Assembly (NCBI GenBank): GCA_017607445.1 | Contig: JAEVHH010000001.1 | Coordinates: 1,054,001 to 1,118,000 of the forward strand | DNA: 64,000 nt | DNA from: Histoplasma ohiense | Lineage: Eukaryota > Ascomycota > Eurotiomycetes > Onygenales > Ajellomycetaceae | Reading direction: 5' to 3' | In this document: positions 21,695 to 36,492 of the stretch, piece after piece | How the letters are laid out: each line of letters starts with the position of its first letter | Position numbering within the stretch: position 1 is the stretch's first letter | Notes under the pieces: model-generated | The model's input: the letters and a program-made list of their open reading frames with translations, nothing else | Database searches by the model: none | Told to the model about the DNA's origin: nothing | Position numbers and translations under genes: made by a program

Positions 21695-24600
21695 CTTCGA
21701 AAATGCTCAAGTTGATTTTGGGGTTGGCAAAGGAAATGAAGATTGCTGGGTTTCTTGAAACCCAAGTGATACCAATGATTAAACAACAAAAGTAAAAAGA
21801 AATAAATAAAACTAGACTATCACTTCGTATATTGGCCAACGAAAAAGTTCGAGAAGAAATATGATCAGCAGGAACGAGAAAACGTTTCTTGGATCTGAGC
21901 TTAGAGGGAGAGTTGAAGTATATAACTTATTTTCTTCTTGAACCGCAACACGAGATGTGCATACCCAGTCAACTAATGCAAAGAAGTGGGTTACCTGGGT
22001 TCAAGCAAAGTGCCAAGACGCTTCGCCAAATCGAAAGTAGATAAATTAGAGCAAAGCGATAAACTGGAGAGTGGGGTTACGAGAAGGTGGGAGGGGACAA
22101 GGGGGGGGATTTGCGCTCTCCTGCGGATGATATAGACAGTGGAGGTTGACAGGTTAGGGCAAAAGAGAGCATGACCAAAACAAATGGCATTTCAAAAACC
22201 AAACCGGGAGGTCAAAAGAAGATAAGGCAAGAAATGAAATGAAATAAAAAAGAAATAAAAAAAGAAAAAAGAAGAAAAAGCAAATTATCATCAGAGAATA
22301 ATCGAATAATAAATGGACCGTATTGCGGCGCCTGATTGCCAGGGCAAGGATTGAATCCAATCAATCAGAGTGCCCAAGTATGGTCGCCCCTTTGTTCTGG
22401 GTAAAGCCAAAATGCAAGTCAGCCTAGGCCTAAGATAGTAGAGAAAGCAAAAAATAATGAGTTACTTTTCCTTGACAGTCTTTCGGGCTGTATTCTTATC
22501 AAGGCCCCGGGTTCGGCTGTAGAAGCTAAGTTGGTGGGTTCCAAGCTGGGGCCTTGCGGAGGCTCAGTTTAAGGAAGTTTGAACAAAGCCTAATGGTAAT
22601 TTTGCCGCCTTATTATTTTAGGCATATGCTGGGCAAAAAGCGACATGAAACTTGGTATTTTGTGGTAGCGTCTTCAGATGCAGTTGTGTTCTTGCAGATG
22701 GCTCCATCGGCCTATCCTGCTGCGGTTGGTGATGTATCCAGCACCAAGGCCAACGGAAGCCGTCGTTCGAACTGCCACGAGCTTGTATCAAGACAGCATG
22801 GGCGATTCTCATGCAGACTGGATCCGGCAAATCGATGCATCATCCAGCCACCCATGATATTTTTTGCCCTGGTCAATTTCGCTCCCGCGGATGAGGTTCG
22901 TTCCAGCAGCCAAGCCGATCCCATGTCCACGCTATTCTTGTGAAAATTGTTATTTTATGCCGAGGTTGCACAGTTTCTTGAGACTCCCATGCTCACTGGT
23001 GTCTCTCCTGATGCCTTGACACCATTTGCTTTGCGGTTGTGAGATCGCTCTTGTGGAGATCGCTACCAGGCTCTCTCGAGTCAGACCAGATGAAAAAGCG
23101 GCTGTAAATGGATGGTTAGCTCGACCTCGCCTTGAAACACCTGGAAGAAGCCAAGCAATTATCTTCAACAACAGCCCTGTGATATTCTTCATGATTAATC
23201 CACCCAAACCGGGCCTCCACGGACCGGCGGATGATAGGGGGTTTGTGTGTTTCTGTTCCAGCGAGAATGGAGTGCCTGCGGCCCAGTTGGACAAATTCTG
23301 GAGGATTTCCGACTCTGATGCCAAGGATTGGGGCGGAGGTCGTTGTCCTCCGGCACCGATCTCTTCGAACCGAAGTTGCGTTTTCTTTTGGTCAAACACA
23401 ATGTGGCTTGGAGGCCAGTGATAGCTCCAAAATTTTATCCAGTGCAAACGGGAAAAAGAAAGCATATGACGACGTCAAGCCAACTAAACGTTGGAGCATG
23501 GTCAGACTAATCTTCGGCTGTGTTTTAGCACGAAATCCATCCAGAACGCATTTCGAATGCGCTGACTGTGTACAACAAAGTCAGCGGCATTAGCGACGAA
23601 AATATTGTCGGATTGTTTGAGGTGATCCAGCCGCAATACTAACGCTGCCAACCATGTGCATCCCATGCAGCCTGCAACACGTTTGAACTATGAAATACAG
23701 ACATCCAGAACCTGGCATCAGCTACAGAATGTCCATGTCTGAACTGGTGGACCAGGTTGTACATGTACAAAGAAAACAATCCAACAATGGTTGTACGAGG
23801 AACTGCTGTACCTGCGAGTCCAGGATGGCACAGCCCTTGCAGACAAAATGGACTGGGACCACGCATGATTGGATGATCTAGTACGAACTACTGCTACTCC
23901 GTACATTGATCAGAGAGCAATAGGAAAGGTATTGATACCAGGGATTTTCCAAAGCTCTGCCTGGATCTATACCCGTAATTTCCAATTCCCAGTTCACAAT
24001 TGCAATCCATCCTCTTCCCATGCTGCCAGAAATTTTTGGTCTCAACTCAGAGATCTCGCAGTTTTCGCACGCTTTGTCAGCACACATTTAAAGTTTTGAC
24101 TAGCCTGGAGTTGGCTAAGTCTTAAAAGGTTAAAAATTGAAGGAGAGCCTCAGAAGTTCCTTGAGACGACGACACAAGTTTGATGTTAGACTTCCGCTAT
24201 TATTAGACCATTGGCTTTCAATTCTCAAGCTCACGGCCAAGTCACAGGCTCACAGCCAAAAAATTATGGGGTAACCAACTTTGAGGAGCGCCGATCCTAT
24301 GCTCCAGTGAAACATTTGCAGCCACCAACGGCTGGCGAGAGTAACCAGTGAGGGAATCAATCAATCAAAGACAGTTTCAGCTTGCGCTACACGTGAATGC
24401 GGAGGTCACTCTTCCAGCAAAAGATTTCTCGACGTCACAACAATGATCTTTGCTGAATGTGCGTCTGCGGCTTTGCCTTTCCAGAAAAAATGATCGGCCT
24501 GGTCAAACTTAATTTCGCCTATCAGACGCGATGGTACAACTACTCCCACGAGTTAAGGATGCAAGGGTTGAACTCAATCAACAGCAATCTTCCTCCACAG

Positions 24601-27600
24601 GGTCTCACTTTGAAGCAACTTAACCTGAAAGTCGTTAGCTGGGTCAAGGGTGCCAACTGTCCTAGAGGTTCAATTCATGATGTGATGGAGAAGAAAATAT
24701 TGGAGGGATCGACTTGAATGAAATGATAAGGTTGACTGCCAGGCTCAAACGCTCACCACACGCTTCCTCAGAATTCAGAGCAAAAAAGAAAAACAAAATT
24801 ATCAAATCCAGCCGAAAATTTTTCAATTAGCGTGGTTGTGGGCATTTATCACCCCGGTGAGTGGCACAAAAAGACGATTATTTCACTAGTAATCCCTGCA
24901 GCAGTTAAGAGATTAAACCCAATTAGGCCACCATCCTGGAGAAGGTGGGGAAAATCCCAGTCAGCCGGAAGGGGGGGATGGGATCAAGCCAAGGGTCAAC
25001 CGCGATTCTGGGCGTTTTAATAGGGGAGTAATGCGGGTCTTGCGGAGCCCTTGACTCATGCACTAGTTGTCTAGCGCGAAGTACTTCTGCATCCTCCCCG
25101 ATGAAAGCTCTCTCCTTGCACCAGTTATATTGGGCATTGAAGCGATTTCATGCACGTTGCCAGCCAAAGCCTGCACCTTCGTCCGCCCTGTGATGAATGC
25201 GTGTTTGACCATTCTTATTCGGGAAGATGCTAGGTTTAATTCTTACCGCCGGTAACTTACATACAGACCAACAGGCAAATATTCTTAAGGTTTTGAAGGC
25301 AGTGTTTGTTCAGCATCATTTTCCTATAATGGCTAGACCTGATGCCAGGTGGTGGTTGCTTCGCGTCAGTTCGCGCGTGGCTAACGACTGATTGCAGACA
25401 CGCCTTATTGGGTCTTCTCACAGCCGAGAAAGGCTGCACGCACGTTTTTTTCACCCGAGATTGGACAACCGATCTGGAAATCTTTTACAAGTAAGACATC
25501 CCTACTGAGAATAATCGTCTCGACGACAATGAAGTCATGACAGGGTTGAATAATTATATCTTTCCACGTATCAAATTTGAAACACGCAGATGGTGCGAAA
25601 TTTTATGATATCAACTTGAGGATCTGAAACTCATGATATTTACCCACGACAATCATCACAAATAACATTGTTCTTCGGAAGAGCTGGATGTCGACATGCT
25701 TGGGTTACAACAGAACTAAGACAACGGCACAGCATCGCCAACCACTCTCTTCCATTGGCCAAAAACCAGCCACAAACATGTGGTCAACTTGCCAGTGGGT
25801 AGTACCATCGCATGTTAACGGGACAGGAATATCAGGACAAGAGCACCAGAGTTTGTCTCATTCTGAAACAGACAAAAAGCATAGGTTTGATCAACTCTTA
25901 CATCCTACTGACACCAGACACCGTACATCTTTTTCGACCAATTAGAATCAATAAGATTTAAAAACTCCAAGGCAATCAGTCCTCAATGAATTCGGTACAA
26001 CGCAGACGAAACAATAAATACAACAAGGCGGGACAGAAAAGAAGCTTTGGGGGGTCAGAGAAAAACCAAACTCTATTTCTTGAATGTTATACCGAGACTG
26101 TTACGGACAAAAATACTTTCCGATTGAGATTGTGCCAACATGTGCCCTTCCACTTCGGCATGATCGTCTCCGTCGGGTGCTTGAGGGGAACCGTTTTCGT
26201 GTTCAAGAACGGACCGCGCAGGTAACCTTAAATTTGGCCGAGAAATTTGACACCGCCATATTCTCATCGATTGCGCCAGTCCAACTTACAAAGTAGCTTG
26301 TAGTTAGAAAGACATTTCAAGCGCCCAATCGTCTGTACAGACTTGATTTGACAAGAAATTATGACAATATTATTCGTTGTTTCTACTCCTTTTCCGTCAA
26401 ATTTTAATCGGATCAAACGAATTGGCTCCCACCATTTTTGAAACATGATATCAACGAAAAGATGGATTTGAAGCGGAGATTCCACGAGGATGTTAGTACT
26501 TTTGTAATCGCCCAAGCGTAAGTTCGCCTATTCTTTAGTTTGACTAGCTGCAATGCCCCAGGCGATTACCTATTTTGGCGATCTCCTCGCTTCCAAGAAT
26601 GGGGAATTCGATACAGTTTTGGTGTTACCATGGGTGAAAGGTCCAGATTAACCTCATCGCCACATCAACACTCGAGTGATCTTCAAAATTACTAATCGGG
26701 CAGTGTTTTCACCAAATTGGGCCAGATTCATCCATCAGGCTGGTCGCTATAATCGCTGAATAATTCCCCCGTCTCGAAATTAGCCAACTAATGCAGCAGT
26801 GAGTCACCGCAGGGAGACGTCTTGGAGCATTGGATCCTTCAGGTCATCTCCATATGGCACCCATGTTCGTTCGTCCGCGACTAGTAGGATGCGACCTTGT
26901 TGAAGGACAACATGGATATGACGTCCCTCCCGAGAAGCGACAGCAAACAGGGATCAAATATTTGGGCCAAACGAAGCCAAGTAAAAGTTCAGTGCAAACA
27001 TACCTATAACAGCAAGCAGAGCATATTTTTGTTCAGCAAACTTTGAAGATTTGCTCGACGAAGAGGCTTGGAGGCAAGGTACATCTGTTCATGTACAGTA
27101 CATGCAAAGTAGACGCAGATATCTTCAATAGTCATCACAAAGAAATAAGAGGCCGACTCCACATGGCATCCCAGCGGGGCTTATCATCAAGGAAACCCGT
27201 CATTCGCACGGACGTAATCTGCACTCTGAAACAAGGCCGGCCCCGTTATTCGAGGCAGTGTTGGAATTCGAAGCTGGCATGTTACAGCCTCCCCCACGAA
27301 GGAAGAAACCAATGCTTGCTACGACAACTTATACTGATTCAAGCAAGAATCACCAAGTGGAGCCCTCAAAGCTTGAAGCATTGCCCATGCTCCCAACCAA
27401 GGCGCAGTTTCACATCTTAAAAGATAAAAATAGTATGCACTAATGCATGTGATCCAGGTGATGAAAACTTCCCTTGTCACTGATCAAGCAAATCCAGCGA
27501 ATAAGAAGATTCTTGGCCCAATAGAGACGCAGGGACGCCAGCCGTCCCGAACACGAATTCCTTTGACCGTTGGCTGAAGGAATCTGCAGCGTGAGGCAAA

Positions 27601-30600
27601 AGAAAAGAAATAATGGTGAAGATTCTTCGATGCAAAATAAAGAGCCAAAGTAAGTTTTTGCGCAGCAGGTTGAAACAAGAACAGCTTTTTAAGAAACTCC
27701 AATCAAGAACAAGATGGGAGACAAGAAGATCGTCATGGCACTCCTCTTGAAATCTTATTCTGCATGCGCATTAAACTGTCCTCAAGAAGGAAGGTGAAAG
27801 ACACCTTGCCGAAACCATATTATTCCCACTCCTGCGGTGCTTCGCCTTCAGCTACGCCCTTTTCAGTCAAAATAGCGCAAGAAAATGCCATTTCTGCATG
27901 ACATCCTCAAAGCACCGCCAACAGGTTTTTCTAAACGCAAATCCCTGCTCAGCTCCTCCACAAGTCAACCTCAAACGTTGCTGTTGTTGCCTGAATGGCC
28001 GGGGATTATCCTTGACTGCCATGTGGAAAGAATTCAGGAAATGAACCATTGAACCCTTTCGGCCGTAACTGAACTGTCTGCCGCTCCTTAACCTCCTTGG
28101 TCGACCTTCATCCTCAAGGGCCCCGTCGCTTGCTAGCTCCTTTTTTTGCAGACCATAACGTGAAGCCTAAATTAGCTGCAAAAAATCTGCCTGCATATTC
28201 AATTTCAAGGCCGAATGCGGAAGCAGCCATAAATTGATTGACGGCTTGAACAACCGGTGAACAGATTGCCATTGACCTCCGACATGAATCAAACCTAAAC
28301 AGAGGGCACGAGAAAATGGCGATGTCGACGCTCCCGCTGCCAACTTCAACCAAGCTGAACCTGCAGCGTCCCACGGTTTGCCGGATGTGATTGGAGGGGC
28401 TGTCGGACACCGGTGGTTCAACGGAACAATTTCCCCCCGCTGTTTGTGTCGGTTAAGCCGAGCTTGAACAGCCCAAAGGCCCCTTGGCTGGGTCTAAGTT
28501 TAGAAGGACCTGGCCAAAACTTAAAACCCGCCTCGGCCACTTAAGGTTGTATGCGGGGCCAGGAGGAGTATGTTTATTTTGACATATTGGTGAAGTCGTA
28601 TCATGGCTAAAATGTGGAGTAATTAATTCGTCTCTGTCCCGTTGTTGTTCGATTGCGAGAAGGCCATATATGAAAGTTTAGTCTGCAAAGTCCACAAGAG
28701 TCTCCTGGCATAGGCGCCGGGACTTGAGTGAGCATGCAAGGATACCAGTATAAAATTCACTGGGCTTGCCTCGGTAAAGCAACAAATGCGGCTTGAGGTC
28801 CGATGGCGCCGCTGTCCAAATATTTCCTTTTTCCTTCCCCTGTTCAAACAGTAGACTATTGAATCTACCAGCATAGATGTATCCGGCACATAGTAGTTGC
28901 TGCGTTGAGAAACTCAAAATAGGGGGAGTCCTCTCTCATGATATCATCATCTTTGGAAATACATATATCTACGGCGAAAAGATACAGCACCAAGCAGGAA
29001 TTGCTGGGAAGAAATGTGCTCCCCCACTAGCTAATAATTCAGTACCAAAATGTGGGGGTTTGCATAATTATTTGCTGGTAAATTCTTTTCCAAGTTGGTT
29101 TCTGGCTCTGAAAACCCCCTGGTGGGCCCCTCCCTGAATCGCTCATACCTCTGACCATAACTGAACCCCTGTGACCATCAACATCTCGCACAGTTCAAAT
29201 CAGGGTTTTGTTAGATCCTGCTCTGAGAATTGATCAGAAGTCAATATAACTGTGGGGAAAACCTCTGTTGTCACGGTTGTAATCGATTCGGGTGCAGAAT
29301 GTGGAGTAAATAAAATAAAATGTAACTTCTTTGCCATCGCCGCTTGCATCATCGGCTGGCAATTGAAAAGGATGAGAAACCGGCATCTGGGGATAGCGTA
29401 AAATGGAAAATGAAAACGTGGGAATCGGTGAAAACTTGTTCGGGCGTCTGTCAAAATTCGATTAATAATGATCAACCGAGTTCAAGGTTCCAGGCAGTGG
29501 TTGGTTGGTCCTCTTGGAGTCCTCTTGTGTTCATTTTCCTGACCGCAACATCTGGAAATGTTTGGCTAACTGACAATCTTTAGTTCTGGGAAGGTGGATA
29601 TGAGTCTCGTCTGTTGGTGCCCACTCACCATCTGGAAGCGGGGCGTTGTGGTCCCACTCAGTCAGTGGGCAAAATCTGTTGGGGGTTACGACAGGCGTTC
29701 TCATGCAGGAGAAAAGCCACAGCAATATCGAGAATATACGGATAGACGTGTCAAAGTAAAGTCTCTTCAACTCAATATCATGGGGTCACGACCTTAAGGC
29801 TCAACGTGTGGATATGGACGACGGCGTGATGGAAATTAGATTTCTGTGTCGGTTGTTGGACGAACCGACTCCTTCCTGCTCCAGGCCACGATAATTTGCG
29901 AATTCCTTTTTCCGTCACTAAACTTTGTTAATCCTTCTAGAACCAAGAAATACATCCTGAGAAGGGAATAACTAGGTAACATTTCGCCTAAAAGATTTGG
30001 ACATTGTCTGTACTTTGCATCCTGTTAATTTTATCTGTTGCGATGCTTTTATCCTAAACCCAATTTCAATTCCGGGGCCCGAATCACAAAGATACCGAGC
30101 GCACGGGTGGTTTTCGACAAAATACATTTGGAGAGTAAATGGCATTGCCGGATACGAGCTCTTGTGTGCCAGAACAGTTCTGGAAGCTAATCTTGACCGC
30201 AGAAAGAAGCTTAAAGAAGCCTCAATCACGAGGAGATCGATCATAGCATTGGTTTATACTCCGTACTCAGGGGCGATTGAAGGGTCAGAATGGAGGACTT
30301 GTTCCCCTTCTCCACGACTGTGAAGGAGGGATTTGTTCTCTCGAACCCCACCACCCCCTTTTTTTTCTCCTCTCGTTTGAGTTTGTAATTTTCAGGTTTG
30401 GCTTGATTTATCAGGATCGGCTTCCAACAGAGCCGCGCCATGAATGGTGAATCCTTAACCGGCCAGCAGGGGTCCAAGAGAACGGCTCCACCGGGATGTG
30501 CAAGAAACCATGCGAACAAATAGGAAGACAGATGGCGCAGAGCCGCTGTGATATACGTCGGCTTGTTGAGACAAATACTGACGGAAAATTATCGAGGAGT

Positions 30601-33411
30601 GGTTGGCACTGGTCGGACTAAGTTCCAACATTTTCGGCCCTTCATGATGGGCGGTTCAATGGTACCTGCGAGACTTTTTTTCCACAAGACGAAAAAAAGT
30701 GGTTTTCGACGTGTTCTCTTTCCGAGCAGCTTTATGGCTTCATGGTAAAAGAAAGAGTTCAGGCGACCAACAACGACAGTTTCCATTCATCCAGTATCCG
30801 CAGCTGAATGCATGGCCCCTCTTAGTTTGAGGCTCTGCTAGATTTGTATATTAACCCACGGCAAGCTCCATTCAGGGGCTCGTGAAAATTTTGCAATTCG
30901 GAATAAACAGAGAGAAGATTGACTAAAATTGAAGACTTGTGCACGCGCCTTCGTATTGACTGCTGGGACCCTGGCTCAGGATTCTGCAGGAGGGACAAGA
31001 ACAAAACATTCTTCCCCGCGCTCATAAGCCAGGTGAGAGAAAGCTGAAATGGAGCTGCTTCACTGCCGCAGCTCAAATACCACAATGCTCAAAAATAGCC
31101 ATCACAAGACACAAAAGATCAGATCCGAGTGTGTGACAGCAGGAAGTAAGGCCCGTCCAATCTTTGACGGGGCTGGCAAAGGATAGCGACCAATCCCCAT
31201 ACCAAGGGCAAGTGGGAGAAGGAAGCCCTCAAAACCCTTCCCTCGTACGAAGCCCACGAGAACTGGAGCAGCACACATGCGTTACAGACACCGGCCTTCC
31301 TAGGGAAGACAAAGCAAGCACAGAGGATTGAGGTAACGCATGTATTCAGCCCTTTCTTCTCTTTTTGTCCTCCCACGTGTGTGCAACAGCCCTGTGCATG
31401 GAGGAATATATTTTGATATGCAATGTAATGTAGATATTTCGTGGGTTGTTTCACAGGCATGAAACAATATCGAGGCTTCTCGCTTGTTTTTTCCTATCCG
31501 AACGTGTTTTTTGTTCTAGTATTTAGGTATTTATTCTTTTCTCTCTGCATGTCTTTGCTCCTTGTTGGTTTTTGGTGCCGCTGGGACAATTCAACTGTGA
31601 CAAAAACATTATCGTCGCGAACTTCTCCCGCAGATTGCAAGCGATTCCTGGGACCGTTATCTCAAAATAGAAGGTCAGTTGGTAAACGAAAATCCCGAGA
31701 TACCCAGTTCCCTCAAGCGGTATGTCGATGACTTACTCCATAGGCAAACATGACAGGTGTCTCGTCTTCAATCTCCGCTCTCTCGCAATTCTACAATTCC
31801 GAGACTCTGCGACCGAGGAGAGAAGACGCATTTGAAAATCAAGACCGTTTGCGCCCGGAGTCACTTCCTATACACATCGCCATATGGCACGTCCTACCCT
31901 CCTATTTCTAGTTCCTGTCCCCTGTATCAGTTCGTGGCCGCCGAAAGACATCGAGTGAGAAAGTCGGAAACAGATTGCTGTCACTCTCGGCTATTTGGGT
32001 GAAAGAACAGGCAAGGCCCCTGAGGGCAATGAGCGCATTTGATCTCGTCACCTCGAATCATCTATTCTGGGACCGATGCTCGTGAAACCATAATTGCCAG
32101 AGACGCAATGTGTTTGCCACATGAGATATGCACTCTTTTTATAGAAAGAATGAGTCGGTTTGACATCGGCAACTCGACATCGACAAATTCTGGTATAATC
32201 TTGTATGATGGAAAGGGGAGAATAATGAGAAAATCGTCCGTTAACTCTATGATGTTGGTAAAATCAATTAATTATGATGACTCTAAGGGAAGTATAGCTA
32301 TGTATAGTTATGCTATCTAAATACTTATCTAAACAACGAATGCCTTTTGTTAGAAGAAAAAAATAAAATAAAATAAAATAAAAACACTCGAGGGCAGAAG
32401 CAAACCTTATACATCTACCTATTACAGCCCATTATCAACGAAGGCTGGTAAGGAAAAGGTCAGTGGGATAGATATCAAGGCTACGAAATAGCCTCGACAA
32501 AATCCAAAAGAAATGATCCTGGATACAAGAGCAACCAGGAAAGAAGCCATTCTGACTTTATATTTCCGTTGGTTTAATATCGCCTTCAACTTCTCCCTGG
32601 ATATGAATGAATTTGTTGCAACTGCGCCGAAGCATGTCAAACGGAATGAATGCAAGCAGGAGATGCACGACACGAGATAAAGATGACCGGAAAAAACAGT
32701 ATAGTGATAAAAACAAATATCAGCATCGAGGGGGAAAGTAGATTAGAGCAACGGCCAGTCGACGAGATCGCCAAAAAGGGAGTTTGGGGCATAAGATCAG
32801 TAAACGGGAGTGCAAGGAGAGGAGTTAAGAAATTGCAGAACATGATTATAACTTTCAACCAGACGTGGTTGATCTCAGAAATGGGTGACTGAGATATTGA
32901 TATTCCCTGTCCATTCCTCGCTCTTTTTCCGTCCACCGTGTGAGCTTTCACAAATAAATACACGAGTAAGCAGATGACAAAAATAAATGAACTCCCGTTT
33001 TTTCGCGAATGCCCTATGTGTATATAAAGAAATCAAACCAAGGAACAAAAGTCTTGGAAGCAAAGGGTAACAAGGTGGGCGAGAATCAGGGCTCGAGAAA
33101 GAATGAAAAACCCAAGAAATAGAAATTGAGGAAGTGGAAATAAAACATGGAGAAAAAAGCCAAGGAAAGGGAGTAACGGGAAGAAGGGGCCCTGGAAATA
33201 TGCATTGGAAAGTAAGGTATATAGTGTTGGAAAAAGAGAGAATAGCCACATGTGCCTAGGAGAATATTGATTGGATAAAAACGGATATAAATGTGCTATC
33301 ATATTATTCATCGCCGTCTGGGAGTGTTTCTGTTTTTAATAAGGCTGACGGGCTATCTCATGTTTCTTAATAGATTACGAAAATTAGATTAACATATTTG
33401 TGCCAGATATA
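21695..33411. other. Long gene-poor region upstream of the Zn2Cys6 regulator
   Basis: About 11.7 kb on which I find no supportable gene. All frames are short (171 codons at most), lack recognisable domains and mostly overlap each other on both strands. No reverse transcriptase, transposase, integrase, long terminal repeat or terminal inverted repeat was recognised, and base composition looks ordinary rather than strongly AT-rich. Minor features: an A-rich AAATAAAATAAAA run at about 32356-32382 and small purine-rich stretches near 33030-33240. It may hold a long promoter or leader of the regulator starting at 21694, noncoding transcripts, or old mobile-element debris. Confidence 0.5.
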
Positions 33412-36400
33412 TCAGAGTTGATATGCAGTTTGGAGTTTTCTGGAAATGGCAGGGGGTAGGGAGGCCATAAACGAGTTGAAGTCCGGGATTAGGTCTTTGT
33501 ATCCTTGAAGCACCTATATAGTTGGCTGTACATTAGACTTTTTGCGCATATTTAAATGTGTCAATAAGAAAGTAGGGGCCGAGTCTATGGGTGATATAGA
33601 TGTTCCTCACCTGCTGGAACGACTGTTGTAAGTCCTCGAAGTGAGGCTGATTCAAGGATTTACGCGGAAATACGGCAATTGCATGGAAATAATCCGAAAG
33701 GCAGCTTTCCATAGCCTTTGGGTTTTCCCGGACGACTTGATTGAATCCAAAGAACGAGCTTGCCTTCTCGCGGGTGAAGTCGATTTTGGTCATTGATCGA
33801 AGGAACATATCTGCAAACTCTCCTAAGTGCGGGGCAAGCTGTTGAGCGCATCCGATTCCCAAGCGACCCAAAGCCATCGCTGCATTTTCGTTAACAGAAT
33901 CGGGAACTTCTTCGTTGCTCATGATTGCGGTGAGAGCCTGGAGAAGATTTTCTAGAAACGGAGCCATCCCGTCTTTGCTAGCAGCAACAATCTCGCCTGA
34001 AGCCCAGCAAGCATTGTTTATCACACGAAGACCATTCTCAGACTCATCATCTCTTATTAGGTTGAGATCAAGCTGTTTGATTAGGATCTGCATTATTGTA
34101 GGAAGGACGGGTGCAAGAGTAGGGAAAATATTGATCGCACAATCTCCAAGTAGGGCATATGATGACATCCGTACTTCCCAGTTGGAATCTTCAAGACAGA
34201 AGCGGAGAAGTTCAAAAAACGGTGGTTGCGACGTGGTTACTAGTTCTGAGCTTTTCTGGGGATCAATAGCCTGGATGATAGAACCGAGCATGTCTAAACT
34301 TGTTACCAGGAAATCCTTATCAGGTTCCTCACCAGTGTTGTGATTCACTGCGGTAAGATAATCCTGGATATTCGTGTATATAATTTTAATGCATCTGGCG
34401 AATATCGGAGGAGCAAAGGGAGAGAAAGTATCACCATAAGCAGCAGCCACGTAGCCCAAGCATTCTAGTAATGCGAAAAGTTCTCTGGACTGGTCGGATA
34501 ATTTGTTCCATCGCTGGATAAGTGCAGGCATAAGGATATCCACCAGTTCTGGCTTCGCTAGCTCGGACATAACGCTTTCAGCCAAAGTTTGGACACAGTC
34601 GTAAAGCACGTACATGTTGCGATCTTTGTACTTTTCGAAACAGAGAACGAATTGCCGCAATATAGGCTGGCAATAGGGCAGAAGATTCGCGTCCGATTTC
34701 ATTTCTAAACTCGTGAACGCTGATGCCGCTGCCTCTTGGACTTTCTTATTATTATCTAACATCCTGTGCAGGATCCCTTCCATCATTGGCTCGAAAAATT
34801 GGGTCTTTTCAGCCGCATCAAGGTGAGCAGCCCATTCCGAATATCTGCCGAGGCACCAACAAGTAATTTTCCTAACGATTGGTTCAGGATCTGAAAGGAG
34901 GGATATAAGGTAAGGGACGAGTTCTGGTAGATGAGGTGTAACGGTATCCATACAGCCATCTGCAATAGCGCCGAGCGCTAGCACAGCAGCTTCTCGATTC
35001 GTCCATTGGGCATGCCGCAGGTTATCTTTGAGATACGGCAATATGATTTCGAAAACAGGTTGATGGTACACGTTGGCGAAAACATCCAGTGCCGCTGCTG
35101 AACATTTTCGTAATGTCCATTCCGCCTCGGGGTCATCGTCTCCATACTCGTACAAATCATCTTCTATTTCTCCCTCACTCAGATCATCATCATCTGCGCC
35201 AGCTTCATTGACATCACCATTGGGCTTGTCATCACCACCAGTCAACTGTGACCGAGAGCTTTTGGTTTTAGCAAATTGAGGCTTCAGATCTTCTACCTTA
35301 TCTTCGGTTTCGGCGTCATCATGCTCTCCAGCTAAAAGTATCGCGTCGTCCTCATCATATATCATGCTGCGAAGAAGAATAGGTATAATTTTACTTAAGT
35401 ATGGCACTAACGGCTCATGTAACTTTTTCTGCTCCCCAATGGCCAGCCAAAACTCTGCTGCATCCAAAGCCAATTCCGGGTCCTCGGGATCATGCTGTTG
35501 CATGAGCACATAGTCAACCAGCCCCCCAAGGTGAGGAATGAGGTTATCCGGGGCGATATCCACTAGCTGAACAAAAGACTGGCATACCATCCTCCGAACA
35601 TCGGTATTTGGGTCACTGGCAAGCTGAAATACATGGCCAAGGAAAGTATCCAACGAGCCAATTAAAATATTTGGTCTTTGCGAAAGGAACATGTGGATTG
35701 TCGCTAGAGCGGTAGAGCGAATTCTTGGGCTAGGGTTGGATGTGCATTGCATTACCCTCGGGAGAATAATATCTAATGGTCGCTGACCCTGGAAATCTTT
35801 ATCCAGCAGCTTTTTATTATCCTCGCAGACCTTCGACAGAGCAGACATGGCTGCCTCCTGGGTTAACATCGGCACAGATCCCGAAGAATTCGAGACCAGG
35901 GAAAGAAGTTCATCCAGCAAATTTGGCCATGCCAGAAGGCCACCTCGCGCGACGATCTCTGCAATTATGGAGCCGGCCGAATTGCGAATCGGCGGGGAAG
36001 GGTCTTGGAGTACTGAAAGAGCAGATGAACGAATATATTCCAGACTCTCTGGTGTAACAGTCCCATACGCGACTCTAAGTTTGGTTTTTAGGTTCAATGC
36101 CGCTGCGATCCGAATGACATTATAAGTGTGAAGATCAAACCCGATATGAGAAGGTGGTTGGGGCGTGCTGAACAGGTAGGTGAGATAATTTGCAAAATCT
36201 GGGGAGGTTGTAGCTTGCACCAGCATCTACCAAATAATAACTGTCAGCTTAAAACACCACCAAATAGGAAACCAAATATATTTATAGCGTTTAACAGTTC
36301 TTACTATACAACAAAGCACCATTCGCAAAGAGGGGAGAGGGGGGGTTGCAAAACATGGGAGGAGAGGGAAGGGGGGTTTTGTAAACATACCTGTTCAGCA

Positions 36401-36492
36401 TGTTTTCGTGTAGAGCCATCGCTTCCGTTCAATGAATCATGTAGAAATCCAGCCAATTGCCTCAATGGCTCGTCCTGCGGTTGCCATGCCAT
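33412..36492 (-). CDS. kap104: Transportin / karyopherin beta-2 (Kap104)
   Basis: Nuclear import receptor that carries cargo with PY-type signals, such as hnRNP-like mRNA-binding proteins, through the pore and releases it on RanGTP. Predicted minus-strand exons are 36492-36391, 36226-33611 and 33513-33412, giving 939 residues, the normal family length. Exon 1 supplies MAWQPQDEPLRQLAGFLHDS. The last exon supplies GYKDLIPDFNSFMASLPPAI, the conserved C-terminal helix that reading through intron 2 would lose. HEAT-type helical repeats run throughout. The acidic loop DDDDLSEGEIEDDLYEYGDD, just before AEWTLRKCSAAALDV, is the transportin H8 loop and separates this protein from Kap95. ITCWCLGRYSEWAAHLD is also typical. 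Introns are 164 and 97 nt. Confidence 0.93.

Noticed and set aside
22950..23465. 171-codon minus-strand frame in the gene-poor region
   Set aside because: No domain is recognised, frames on the other strand overlap it fully, and no splice partners were found. It fits chance openness.
33533..33610. Read-through C-terminus of Kap104 (VRNIYITHRLGP...)
   Set aside because: It is intron sequence. Splicing to 33513 restores the conserved GYKDLIPDFNSF C-terminal helix.
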